A stretch of 64,000 nucleotides of DNA, from the NCBI GenBank assembly GCA_050012375.1, contig JBEKHH010000009.1:1-64000 (forward strand), read 5' to 3'. The notes under the pieces are model-generated. The model had not been told where the DNA came from. It did no database searches and worked only from the letters and a program-made list of their open reading frames with translations. Origin of the DNA: PALSA-1353 sp050012375. Lineage in GTDB: Bacteria > Planctomycetota > Phycisphaerae > Tepidisphaerales > Tepidisphaeraceae. Shown here piece by piece: positions 1 through 7,764 of this stretch. The position numbers and the translations under genes were made by a program. Each line of letters starts with the position of its first letter. Position 1 is the first letter of the stretch.

Positions 1-2
1 AC

Positions 3-74
3 CAGGGCCGAGTGCTAATTACCGCTCTGCTGACTGCGCGAGCGGCCAACGTCGCCAAGCTCGCCGCCGCGTGA
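3..74 (+). CDS. C-terminal end of an unidentified protein (partial)
   Basis: An open frame enters from the left edge and stops at TGA (72-74) after 23 codons. It reads as a plausible Ala/Leu-rich protein end (GRVLITALLTARAANVAKL). The other two forward frames look less protein-like. Too little is visible to name the gene, and it may not be a gene at all. Confidence 0.35.
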   Translation, partial: QGRVLITALLTARAANVAKLAAA

Positions 75-115
75 TAAAATCTTCGCGGAAATACAAGAAA
101 TGCACGGTTAGCATT

Positions 116-179
116 GCGAAGACAGCCACGAAGAGATTCACGAAGTGAATTTCATTCTATTTCTTCGCGCTGTCTTCGC
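116..179. repeat. Imperfect inverted repeat upstream of lepA
   Basis: Left arm 116-136 (gcgaagacagccacgaaga) pairs with right arm 160-179 (tttcttcgcgctgtcttcgc) with about two mismatches, around a 23-base loop. The stretch up to 200 is rich in the heptamer cttcgcg. It could be the terminator of the upstream gene or a dispersed REP-like repeat. No T-tract follows. Confidence 0.5.
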
Positions 180-265
180 GATCTTCGCGTCTTCGCGGTT
201 GCATCTTCGCATTTCGCCTCAATGTGCCGTAGAATCGGGCATTCCAGCTTGTCAAGCGGAGCCGC

Positions 266-2053
266 ATGCAGATTCGTAACTTCTCCATCATCGCCCACAT
301 CGATCACGGCAAGAGCACCTTGTCCGACCGGCTCCTTATGCGCGCCGGCGCCATCACCGAACGGGAATTCAAGGAACAAATCCTCGACGATATGGACCTG
401 GAGCGCGAACGCGGCATCACGATAAAGGCCTCGGCCGTCACCGTCTTTCACGAGCATCAGGGCGAGCCGTTCATGCTGAATTTCATCGACACCCCCGGCC
501 ATGTCGATTTTCATTACGAGGTGCAAAAGGCCTTGCAGGCGTGCGAGGGCGCGATTCTTGTCGTGGATGCCACCCAGGGCGTTCAGGCGCAAACCGTCGC
601 CAACGCCTACGCGGCCATTGAAGCCGGCCTGGAGATCATCCCCGTCATCAACAAAATTGATCTTCCCAGCGCCCGACCGCTCGAGGTGGCGGAGGAAATC
701 GAGCAGGTCCTCGGATTTCCCGCTGAGGACGCGATCCTCGTTTCCGCAAAAACCGGCCAGGGGATCGACGAGTTGATCGCCAAACTTTGCCAAAGGCTTC
801 CGCCTCCCAGGGGCAATCCCGCCGCCCCCACTCGCGCCCTGATTTTCGACAGCATTTACGACGATTACCGCGGCGTGATCGTTTACGTCCGGGTGATCGA
901 TGGCGAGCTGGTCAAAGGCCAGAAGATCAAGCTGATGGGAACCGACAAGCAATATCAGATCACCGATCTGGGCAAGCTGATGCCGCGACCCAAGCCCGTC
1001 GAGCGCATCGGCGCCAGCGAGGTGGGCTATCTCGTGGCGGCGATCAAGGACTTGCACGATATCCGGATCGGCGACACCGTCACCGACGCCGCCCATCCCG
1101 CCATCGAGGCGCTGCCCGGATACAAGCCGATTCAACAAATGGTCTATTGCGATTTCTATCCCGGCGGGACGACCCAATACGATGAGCTGCGCGACGCCAT
1201 GGACCGGCTCCAGCTCAACGACAGCAGTTTTTCATTCGCTCCCGAATCGTCCGATGCGCTTGGATTCGGATTTCGCTGCGGGTTTCTCGGCCTTTTGCAC
1301 ATGGAAATCATCCAGGAGCGCCTGGAGCGCGAGTTTCACATCGAGATCGTCCAGACCGCCCCCACGGTGACGTACGAGATCAAGATGACCGACGGCACGA
1401 TCCGGCGAATCGACGCCCCCAGCAAGCTGCCGAATCTCACGCAGGTCGAGGAGATCCGCGAGCCGTACATTGTGATGAACCTGATCCTCCCTAGCGACAG
1501 CGTGGGCGCGCTGATGAAACTCTGCGAGGATCGCCGCGGGATTTACAAAAAGACCGAATATATCGGCGCCGCGCGGGTGATTCTCGTCTATGAAGTTCCG
1601 CTGGCGGAAGTGATTTACGATTTTTACGACCGTCTCAAGAGCGCCACCCGCGGGTACGGAACGATGGACTATGCCTTTGTCGGCTTCCGCGCCGGCGACC
1701 TGGTGAAGCTGGACATTCTCGTCAACGGCGATCGCGTGGACGCGCTGAGCGTCATCGTCCACCGCGAGCACGCCGAGCAGCGAGGCCGCAGATTGCTCCT
1801 CCGACTGAAGAAGGAAATCGCCAAGCACCTGTTCGAGATCCCGCTCCAGGCCGCCATCGGCGGAAAAATCGTCGCCCGCGAAACGATCAAATCGGTGGGC
1901 AAGAACGTCACCGCCAAGTGCTATGGCGGCGACGTCACCCGCAAGCGCAAGCTGCTGGAAAAGCAAAAGGAAGGCAAGAAGCGCATGAAGCGCGTTGGGA
2001 GCGTCGATATTCCGCAGGAGGCGTTCATGGCGATACTGGAAACGGACGATTAG
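266..2053 (+). CDS. lepA: Elongation factor 4 (LepA), ribosome back-translocating GTPase
   Basis: LepA is a translational GTPase that binds the ribosome and moves it backwards to rescue stalled complexes. The 595-residue product is the normal family length. The GTPase motifs are all present: G1 AHIDHGKST near the N-terminus, G3 DTPGH and G4 NKID. They are followed by the EF-G-like domains and the basic LepA-specific C-terminus (KLLEKQKEGKKRMKRVG). The start at 266 gives the classic MQIRNFSIIAHIDHGKST opening. It faces the cdaR gene tail to tail across a repeat-rich spacer. The identification is secure. Confidence 0.97.
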   Translation: MQIRNFSIIAHIDHGKSTLSDRLLMRAGAITEREFKEQILDDMDLERERGITIKASAVTVFHEHQGEPFMLNFIDTPGHVDFHYEVQKALQACEGAILVVDATQGVQAQTVANAYAAIEAGLEIIPVINKIDLPSARPLEVAEEIEQVLGFPAEDAILVSAKTGQGIDELIAKLCQRLPPPRGNPAAPTRALIFDSIYDDYRGVIVYVRVIDGELVKGQKIKLMGTDKQYQITDLGKLMPRPKPVERIGASEVGYLVAAIKDLHDIRIGDTVTDAAHPAIEALPGYKPIQQMVYCDFYPGGTTQYDELRDAMDRLQLNDSSFSFAPESSDALGFGFRCGFLGLLHMEIIQERLEREFHIEIVQTAPTVTYEIKMTDGTIRRIDAPSKLPNLTQVEEIREPYIVMNLILPSDSVGALMKLCEDRRGIYKKTEYIGAARVILVYEVPLAEVIYDFYDRLKSATRGYGTMDYAFVGFRAGDLVKLDILVNGDRVDALSVIVHREHAEQRGRRLLLRLKKEIAKHLFEIPLQAAIGGKIVARETIKSVGKNVTAKCYGGDVTRKRKLLEKQKEGKKRMKRVGSVDIPQEAFMAILETDD

Positions 2054-2088
2054 GCGGGGAAAGTTGAATTTCACCGCCCGGAGGAAAC

Positions 2089-2222
2089 CGGATATCCGAA
2101 ACCAGAAACAGAAACCAGAATGACGAATCAAGCCCAAAGCCAGAAACCCGAAACGAAGACCGCTTGGTCATTCGGGTTTCGGATTTGATTCTGGTTTCTG
2201 GTTTCGGATTTCTGGTTTCCGC
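2089..2222. repeat. Long imperfect palindrome between lepA and cdaR
   Basis: The spacer between two convergent genes is made of short GAAACCAGAA-type units. The left arm (about 2089-2150) is largely the reverse complement of the right arm (about 2160-2222), giving a hairpin of more than 50 bp with interruptions. Such a structure between convergent genes may act as a bidirectional terminator. Alternatively it is an expanded simple repeat. Confidence 0.6.
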
Positions 2223-2226
2223 GGAC

Positions 2227-3315
2227 TCATCCCCTGGGCGTGGCCGTAAAACTGATCTCCGGGCTCGGTCCATTGACCCGCACCCCCTCGGGCAAGTCCT
2301 CGATCTTCAGCGGCATCGGATTGGTGTTGCGCACGTTGCCCGGACCGATTTCCAGCACCGCACGCGGGCTCGTTTCTCCCCGCTGAAGCCGCGCGATTTG
2401 TTCCGGCGGACCGATCACCTCCACCTTCGGCACAAATCCGCTGTTGTTCACCACCGAAATTGCATATTGATCCGCCGTCGTCGGCTGAATATCAAACCAC
2501 ACCGGAACATTCTTGCAGGTAAACGGCACGTCCTTTTCCTCAACGGTCAACGTCGCCTCAACCTGCGACGGCGAACAGCTCAGCGCCGATGACGAATCGA
2601 TAACCAGACCCACCCTTTCAGCCGGATGCGGACCCGGCTGATTCAGGCTCGGCAACGCGCTGATGTCCGCCGTCACGTGCGCCATCTGCTCCAGGATCCG
2701 GCTCCGCCCGGTCACGCTCACCATCGGCGGATTAAACGTCACGTTTTTCAATCCCGCGATGTTCGCCGGCGCTTCCACCGGCAGCTTTCGCGTCTCCAGC
2801 GTATCCACATCAACGGTCAGCGTCGGAGGCGTGCATTGCTCGATCGTGATGCCGGCTTCCTTGAACCGGGGATTCTCCTTCAGGTTCTCCAACGCCAGGA
2901 TCGGCTCTTCCTGGTTAGGCAGCCGGCGGGTGTCCAATTCAATCGTGATCGGCGCGCTCGTTGAAAGCGTTTCCTTGAACCGATCCACGTTCGAGCGCGG
3001 TCCCTTCAAATCGCAGGTGATGACCTTCTCCCTTGGGTCGAGCGTGACAACTTTGGATGGATCACGGCTCTTGACCTCAATGGCGATCAACTGGCCGGTG
3101 GCCGACACTTCCTGCTCGCGTTCGGCGTAGACCCAGATCAGGACGCTCAGCGGGATCGTCCAGGCCATGTTTTTCAAAAACCCGGCGACGTTTTCGCGGG
3201 TGAAACCGTTGCGAAACCGCCGCATCTCCGAGGCGATCGCGCGGGCGTAGAAATTCATCGGCGACGGCTGCGGCCGCTTGGGTTCGTCGGGCTTGCTTTC
3301 CACTTTCAGGTCCAT
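2227..3315 (-). CDS. cdaR: YbbR-domain protein, CdaR-like regulator of diadenylate cyclase
   Basis: CdaR proteins are membrane-anchored regulators of the c-di-AMP synthase CdaA, with extracytoplasmic YbbR beta repeats. This 362-residue product has a charged N-terminus, one membrane segment around residues 50-65 (TIPLSVLIWVYAE), and then several YbbR-like repeats. These share a pattern such as LPVEAPANIAGLKNVTFNPP and the repeated phrase ...VTVTGRSRIL. Its start overlaps the end of cdaA by 10 bases, as in the usual cdaA-cdaR operon. Context and topology, rather than long sequence identity, support the name. Confidence 0.85.
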   Translation of the reverse strand: MDLKVESKPDEPKRPQPSPMNFYARAIASEMRRFRNGFTRENVAGFLKNMAWTIPLSVLIWVYAEREQEVSATGQLIAIEVKSRDPSKVVTLDPREKVITCDLKGPRSNVDRFKETLSTSAPITIELDTRRLPNQEEPILALENLKENPRFKEAGITIEQCTPPTLTVDVDTLETRKLPVEAPANIAGLKNVTFNPPMVSVTGRSRILEQMAHVTADISALPSLNQPGPHPAERVGLVIDSSSALSCSPSQVEATLTVEEKDVPFTCKNVPVWFDIQPTTADQYAISVVNNSGFVPKVEVIGPPEQIARLQRGETSPRAVLEIGPGNVRNTNPMPLKIEDLPEGVRVNGPSPEISFTATPRG

Positions 3316-4169
3316 GCCTGGTGCGTCGTCACATGACGCCTAAAAAAAGGTCGACGCTCACCGCCACCTCCGCCCAGAAGATCGCTGAGCAGACCCCGCA
3401 GTCCTTCCGGCGTCAGCTTGCGAAACAGTTTGCCGCTCTCGGCTATGCTGATGTCTCCCGTCTCCTCGGAAACCACGATCACCACCGCGTCACTTTCCTG
3501 GCTCACACCCACAGCCGCCCGGTGACGGCTCCCCAGCTCACGTTCCAGCTCTCCACTCTCGGCGAGCGGAAATTGAACCCCGGCGTATGCGATACGCCCT
3601 TGGCTTACCACCACGCCCAGATCGTGCAGCGGCGAGTTCGGCCAGAAAATCGTGTTCAGCAGGTCCGCCGACAGATCGGCGTTGAGGCGCGTCCCGTTCT
3701 CGGCGATTCCCCCAAGCCCCACTTCCCGCTCCACCGCGATCAGCCCGCCGATCTTCCGCCTCGACAAATATGTCGCCGATTCCACCAACTGCTCGATGTC
3801 CTGCGTGATCTCGTCCGTGAAACCGCGGAACAGCCGGGTTTCGCCCAGGTGCATCAATCCCCGTCTCAATTCCGGCTGAAACACCACGGCCAACGCGAAC
3901 GACGCGAACAACAGGAACTTCTCGTAGAGAAACACCAGCCGATCCAGCTCTAAATATTGGCCGGCCAGCGTCACCAGCAGGTGCAAGCTGATAAGGACAA
4001 ATGCGATCCCCTTCAGCATTCGGGCTCCGCGCGTCCCCTGCAAAAACCGGATCACCCAGAATACCACCAGCCCAATCAGGAGCAGCTCAATCGCCACGCG
4101 CCACCACGCCATGGCCGACAAAGCCCGGTAAAAGTTCACGAGGTTGTCCGTAAATCCGGTATTCATCAC
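3306..4169 (-). CDS. cdaA: Diadenylate cyclase CdaA with an altered DGA motif
   Basis: This gene encodes a membrane diadenylate cyclase making c-di-AMP from two ATP. The 287-residue product has about three N-terminal membrane segments (residues 20-95) and a DAC domain (about 110-265). The domain shows KIGGLIAVERE, NSPLHD, GSRHRAAVG and VSEETG, all typical of CdaA. The RHR motif (215-217) is intact. The family's catalytic DGA triplet reads D183-L184-G185 here: the Asp is kept but Gly and Ala are replaced. Activity should therefore not be assumed. It sits between folP and cdaR, all on the minus strand, and probably in one operon. Confidence 0.9.
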   Translation of the reverse strand: MMNTGFTDNLVNFYRALSAMAWWRVAIELLLIGLVVFWVIRFLQGTRGARMLKGIAFVLISLHLLVTLAGQYLELDRLVFLYEKFLLFASFALAVVFQPELRRGLMHLGETRLFRGFTDEITQDIEQLVESATYLSRRKIGGLIAVEREVGLGGIAENGTRLNADLSADLLNTIFWPNSPLHDLGVVVSQGRIAYAGVQFPLAESGELERELGSRHRAAVGVSQESDAVVIVVSEETGDISIAESGKLFRKLTPEGLRGLLSDLLGGGGGERRPFFRRHVTTHQAWT

Positions 4170-4265
4170 GAACGATTGCCCATTGCTGGATAGGTTCGGC
4201 TTAGTTGGTAATTGGCAATCGGCATTTCCATCCGACTATATGTTAATAAACCGGCCATCCGCCAA

Positions 4266-5129
4266 TTATTCTTGAGAAAATCCCGCGGGATTCAGGTCGA
4301 AAATCGCCTGAATCATCCGCACAACCTGCGATATCGGTCCAACATCATGGACCCGCATCACAGCCGCTCCGTTAGCCACGCACCACGCCACCGATGCCGC
4401 GGTCCCAAACACCCGCCGCTCCGGACGCACCTCGCCAATGATCTGCCCCATGAACGATTTGCGGCTCGGCCCGACCACCAGGGGCTGCCCAAGCCGGGTC
4501 AATGCCGCGGTGTCCCGCAACAGTTGCAGATTATGGGACACGTTCTTGCCAAACCCGATCCCCGGATCGAAAAGAATCCGCGAGCGTTCGATCCCCGCTT
4601 CCACTGCCGCCTGCCGCCTTCCGACCAGAAATTCGCTGACCTCCCTGGTCACGTCCCCATAGCTTGGCGCGGACTGCATCGTCCGCGGCGCACCCTGCAT
4701 GTGCATCAGAATCACCCCCAACCCCTGCCGCGCCACCAGGGGGAACATCCGGGAATCGTCCCGGCCGGCGGAAATATCGTTAACGACGTTTGCCCCCTCA
4801 GCGGCGGCGGACTCCGCAACTTGCGACTCGGTTGTGTCGATAGAAATAATTGTGCTCAGCCGACGCCGAATCGCCCTGATCGCCCCGGCCGTACGACGGA
4901 TTTGCTCCTCGGGCCCAACCGCGGAAGCCCCCGGTCGGGTCGATTCGCCCCCGACGTCGATCCAATCGGCCCCCGCCTGCACCATTCCCTCGGCAAAGTT
5001 GGCCGCTTCATCGGGACAGGAAACTTGCCCCCCGTCACTGAAGCTGTCCGGTGTGAGGTTGATAACCCCCATCACCAGCGGCCTCCGATGCGACAGACAA
5101 AGCCATTCATCAAATTCCGATGGTGACAT
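4266..5129 (-). CDS. folP: Dihydropteroate synthase
   Basis: FolP condenses 6-hydroxymethyl-dihydropterin diphosphate with p-aminobenzoate to make dihydropteroate in folate synthesis. The 287-residue product has the usual TIM-barrel motifs. These are VMGVINLTPDSFSDGG near residue 20, VGGESTRPGA (pterin and diphosphate loop), NVVNDISAG, DPGIGFGK and, near the C-terminus, the conserved RVHDV. It is the first gene of the minus-strand set folP-cdaA-cdaR, with 96 bases before cdaA. A possible RBS, AGGAGG-like (reverse of cctcctat), lies just upstream of the ATG. Confidence 0.96.
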   Translation of the reverse strand: MSPSEFDEWLCLSHRRPLVMGVINLTPDSFSDGGQVSCPDEAANFAEGMVQAGADWIDVGGESTRPGASAVGPEEQIRRTAGAIRAIRRRLSTIISIDTTESQVAESAAAEGANVVNDISAGRDDSRMFPLVARQGLGVILMHMQGAPRTMQSAPSYGDVTREVSEFLVGRRQAAVEAGIERSRILFDPGIGFGKNVSHNLQLLRDTAALTRLGQPLVVGPSRKSFMGQIIGEVRPERRVFGTAASVAWCVANGAAVMRVHDVGPISQVVRMIQAIFDLNPAGFSQE

Positions 5130-5414
5130 AGGAGGATTTACCGATAGATATTTGGATTGCGCTAAGACAATAATAAGGGTGAGTTAGCGTTAAATCCAAG
5201 GATGGTCATGTTTAGTGAACTATTTCATCGTCTTTTGTTCCCGACGCTGGTGACAACGATCATTGGAAGCGTATGGACGGTCGGCTGGTGTCAGGCCCTG
5301 ATCGCCGAGGCCGACAGACACTCGTGGCCCGCGCTTGCAGTGCCCGGACACGTGAGCCAGGCGTGCGACGCCCCAGAAGCTGCCGATGGCGGATTCCGCC
5401 AAGGCGGCGGCCTG

Positions 5415-5909
5415 TCATTCCACCAGGTTTTTCTCAAAAACGATCAGATTGTCCGCGTGCGTTGAGTCCCACCGGATGCCCACGATGTCATATCCCATCG
5501 CGACGGCGAAATGAATGAATTCCCGCTGGTGGTTCATGCACTCGCAGCGGATGTATTCGTACCCATGGTCCTTGGCCCAGGCCTGCTGCGCCTCCTGCAA
5601 CTGCCGCCCCACCCCGTGCCGCCGAACGTCCGCCAGCACCGCGCCCAGCCACTGATAAAACATCCCCGGCTTCAGCTCGAAGCCGATCCAGAAGCCCACC
5701 GGCTTATTGTCCATCCGCGCGATCAGGGTCAGCGGGTTATACCGGCCCATAAACCGGCGCTTGAAAAAATCCACCTCGCGCTTGGGGCGAAAGATGGCAT
5801 TATAAAGCTCCACGGCCTGCGGGAGCATCCTTTCATCCGCAATATCGATATCCGCCTGTGCCACCGAGCTAAGCCTCCACAAATTCGACCGGATTGTATC
5901 GCATTTCAT
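5415..5909 (-). CDS. GNAT-family N-acetyltransferase
   Basis: A GNAT-fold acyl-CoA transferase of unknown substrate. The core shows the beta4-alpha3 acetyl-CoA loop as GAVLADVRRHGVGRQLQEA, preceded by RPKREVDFFKRRFMGRYNP and followed by a CECMNHQREFIHFAVAMGY helix. The frame is open upstream to a TTG at 5981 that overlaps the stop of the PilZ gene. The first ATG that keeps the whole domain is at 5909. Translational coupling from the TTG is equally possible. The gene follows the PilZ gene on the same strand, so the two are probably co-transcribed. Confidence 0.8.
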   Translation of the reverse strand: MKCDTIRSNLWRLSSVAQADIDIADERMLPQAVELYNAIFRPKREVDFFKRRFMGRYNPLTLIARMDNKPVGFWIGFELKPGMFYQWLGAVLADVRRHGVGRQLQEAQQAWAKDHGYEYIRCECMNHQREFIHFAVAMGYDIVGIRWDSTHADNLIVFEKNLVE

Positions 5910-5977
5910 CCAGCAAAAAAACCCACGGCGTCGCCATGGGCCATGATACAACGTCACACCAGCACCGACGAGGCGCC

Positions 5978-6388
5978 TCAACCCGGCCCCGGTTTCCTGA
6001 ATTGCACCGCCATCTCAAACTTCCCGTTGCTCAGCGGCCGCGCTCTCACCACCTCGCACATATGCGTCGCCGACGGCCCATTGCCGGTGATTACAATCTT
6101 GCACGTCTGTCCAACGTTCAGCAATTCCCTAAGCAAAAACGAAATTCCGCTGAAGGAAAGGTCTCGGGTCATAATGTCGAAAGTGGCCCCGGCGTTCGCG
6201 CCGTCCAAAACGGTCAGGAGTGCCTTGCCCTGCACGGGCTTGCGGTTTTCGCGCCGCCGGTCCCGTTCCACGCTGCTCGGCCGCGAGACCGGCGCCGCCG
6301 GCGGCGAGGTCTGCGCGCCGGGCGCTGCCGGTTGAGACGCGGGCGGACGATTTCCGCCCAAGGAAGCCGGATCTGGTGATCGCATCAT
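5978..6388 (-). CDS. PilZ-domain protein, probable c-di-GMP receptor
   Basis: PilZ domains bind cyclic-di-GMP. The product has 136 residues: a Pro/Ala-rich disordered N-terminus (about 1-40), then the PilZ signature with an Arg-rich RxxxR segment (RDRRRENRKP, near 43-52) and the second motif DLSFSGISF (near 77). That is the D/NxSxxG pattern. It ends soon after the beta barrel, so it has no output domain and may act by protein contact. Its partner is probably the downstream GNAT gene. The target pathway cannot be told from the sequence. Confidence 0.85.
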   Translation of the reverse strand: MMRSPDPASLGGNRPPASQPAAPGAQTSPPAAPVSRPSSVERDRRRENRKPVQGKALLTVLDGANAGATFDIMTRDLSFSGISFLLRELLNVGQTCKIVITGNGPSATHMCEVVRARPLSNGKFEMAVQFRKPGPG

Positions 6389-6515
6389 AAAATATCTATG
6401 GGCAAAGAAGACCAGAGCCTAACCAATTGCACGACACATGCAACTGCGCCAAGGCCCGGAACGCAAAATCTCACGCGGTCATAATACCCCTCGGCTTTGC
6501 CATGGGGAGAGCAAC

Positions 6516-7676
6516 CTACAGCGACTGCGCCCACTTAATCAAAATATCCGCCACCTCAGGCCGGCTGAACTCTCCCGGCGGCCTCTGTCCCGCCTTCAGC
6601 ATCTCCCGTACCTTCGTTCCGCTCGGCGCCACTTTCTGTTCCGGCCCGTGCGGGCACGTCTTCGACGACACCACCGCCGCGCATGCCTTGCACCAGGCGG
6701 TGTGCTCAAACTTCAAAATCGTCACCCCGATGTCGCGCGGCACATCGAACTGATCGAAAATCTTCTGCGCGTCATACGTGCCGTAATAGTTCCCCACCCC
6801 CGCGTGGTCCCGACCCACGATAAAGTGCGTGCATCCGTAATTCTTCCGAATCAGCGCGTGCAAAACCGCTTCCCGCGGCCCCGCATACCGCATCGCCAGC
6901 GGCATCACCGTCAGCATCGTGCGATCTTTGTTGTAATAGCCGTCAATCAGCGCTTGATAGCAGGCCATGCGAGTGTTGGCCGGAATATCATCCGATTTCG
7001 TCTCCCCCACCAGCGGATGAATCAGCAGGCCATCGGTCATCTCCAGCGCGCACTTCGTGAGGTATTCATGCGACCGATGGATCGGATTGCGCGTCTGGAA
7101 CGCCGCGACCGTGCTCCATCCCCTCCCGGCGAACGCCTCGCGCGTCTTGGCCGGCGGCAAACGATATTCGGGAAATTCCGGCTCGTAATTCGCCTGAATC
7201 ACCTCAACGCATCCGCCCAGACACGCATCCCCCTGCTTCCGCACCGCCGCCACGCCAGGATGCCCATCGTCCGACGTTCGATACACGCTGGGGATCTCCA
7301 GCTCCTTGTCATGACGATACTTCTCCTGCACCGTCATGACCCCCAGCACGCGACCCTGCCAATCCTTCAGCGCGATCTTCTGATTCACCTGAATCTTCGC
7401 CGCCTGATCGTTCGGCGGACAGAGAACCACCGGGATGGGCCAAACCGTTCCGTTGGCAAGCCGCATGTTCCGGCAGACCGATTCAAAATCCGCCTGCCCC
7501 AGAAATCCCTCAAGCGGCGAAAACGCTCCGATCCCGATCATTTCCAGGTCGAACTGTTCCCGCGCCGACAGGACCAATCCCGGCAACGAGGCAGCCTCCT
7601 TGGCAAGCGTTTGCGCAATGTTGGCCTCGACGATTCGATTAACAAGCTTTCCCCCATGCGGCGCGATGAGCGACAT
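6516..7676 (-). CDS. sat: Sulfate adenylyltransferase (ATP sulfurylase), single-chain type
   Basis: Sat makes adenosine 5'-phosphosulfate from ATP and sulfate, the first step of sulfate assimilation or dissimilation. The 386-residue product has the PUA-like N-terminal domain and the catalytic motifs FQTRNPIHRSHEYL (QxRNP and HxxH) and GRDHAGVGNYYG. A C-terminal cysteine-rich segment (WCKACAAVVSSKTCPHG) is usual for the bacterial homomeric enzyme. The open frame extends to 7781, but the ATG at 7676 begins at the family start (MSLIAPHGGKLVNR). It is preceded by an AGGAAC ribosome site. The BshC-like gene lies upstream on the same strand, suggesting a sulfur-related operon. Confidence 0.95.
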   Translation of the reverse strand: MSLIAPHGGKLVNRIVEANIAQTLAKEAASLPGLVLSAREQFDLEMIGIGAFSPLEGFLGQADFESVCRNMRLANGTVWPIPVVLCPPNDQAAKIQVNQKIALKDWQGRVLGVMTVQEKYRHDKELEIPSVYRTSDDGHPGVAAVRKQGDACLGGCVEVIQANYEPEFPEYRLPPAKTREAFAGRGWSTVAAFQTRNPIHRSHEYLTKCALEMTDGLLIHPLVGETKSDDIPANTRMACYQALIDGYYNKDRTMLTVMPLAMRYAGPREAVLHALIRKNYGCTHFIVGRDHAGVGNYYGTYDAQKIFDQFDVPRDIGVTILKFEHTAWCKACAAVVSSKTCPHGPEQKVAPSGTKVREMLKAGQRPPGEFSRPEVADILIKWAQSL

Positions 7677-7764
7677 CGAAATATGTTCCTGAAAAATAAA
7701 GGTATTGAAAAGGCCGGCGTAGAATAGCGGATTTAGCGTTAGTGGCAAGGGAACCGCGACAACT

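Noticed and set aside
152..1177. A 341-codon open frame on the minus strand inside lepA
   Set aside because: It is antisense to a certain lepA gene and has the low-complexity composition of a shadow frame in GC-rich DNA. Similar long antisense frames (e.g. 13951-15387, 55608-57164, 62642-63907) were rejected for the same reason.
5130..5414. Small open frames between folP and the GNAT gene (for example 5202-5465)
   Set aside because: They run across the GNAT gene end in antisense and show no conserved features; the spacer appears non-coding.
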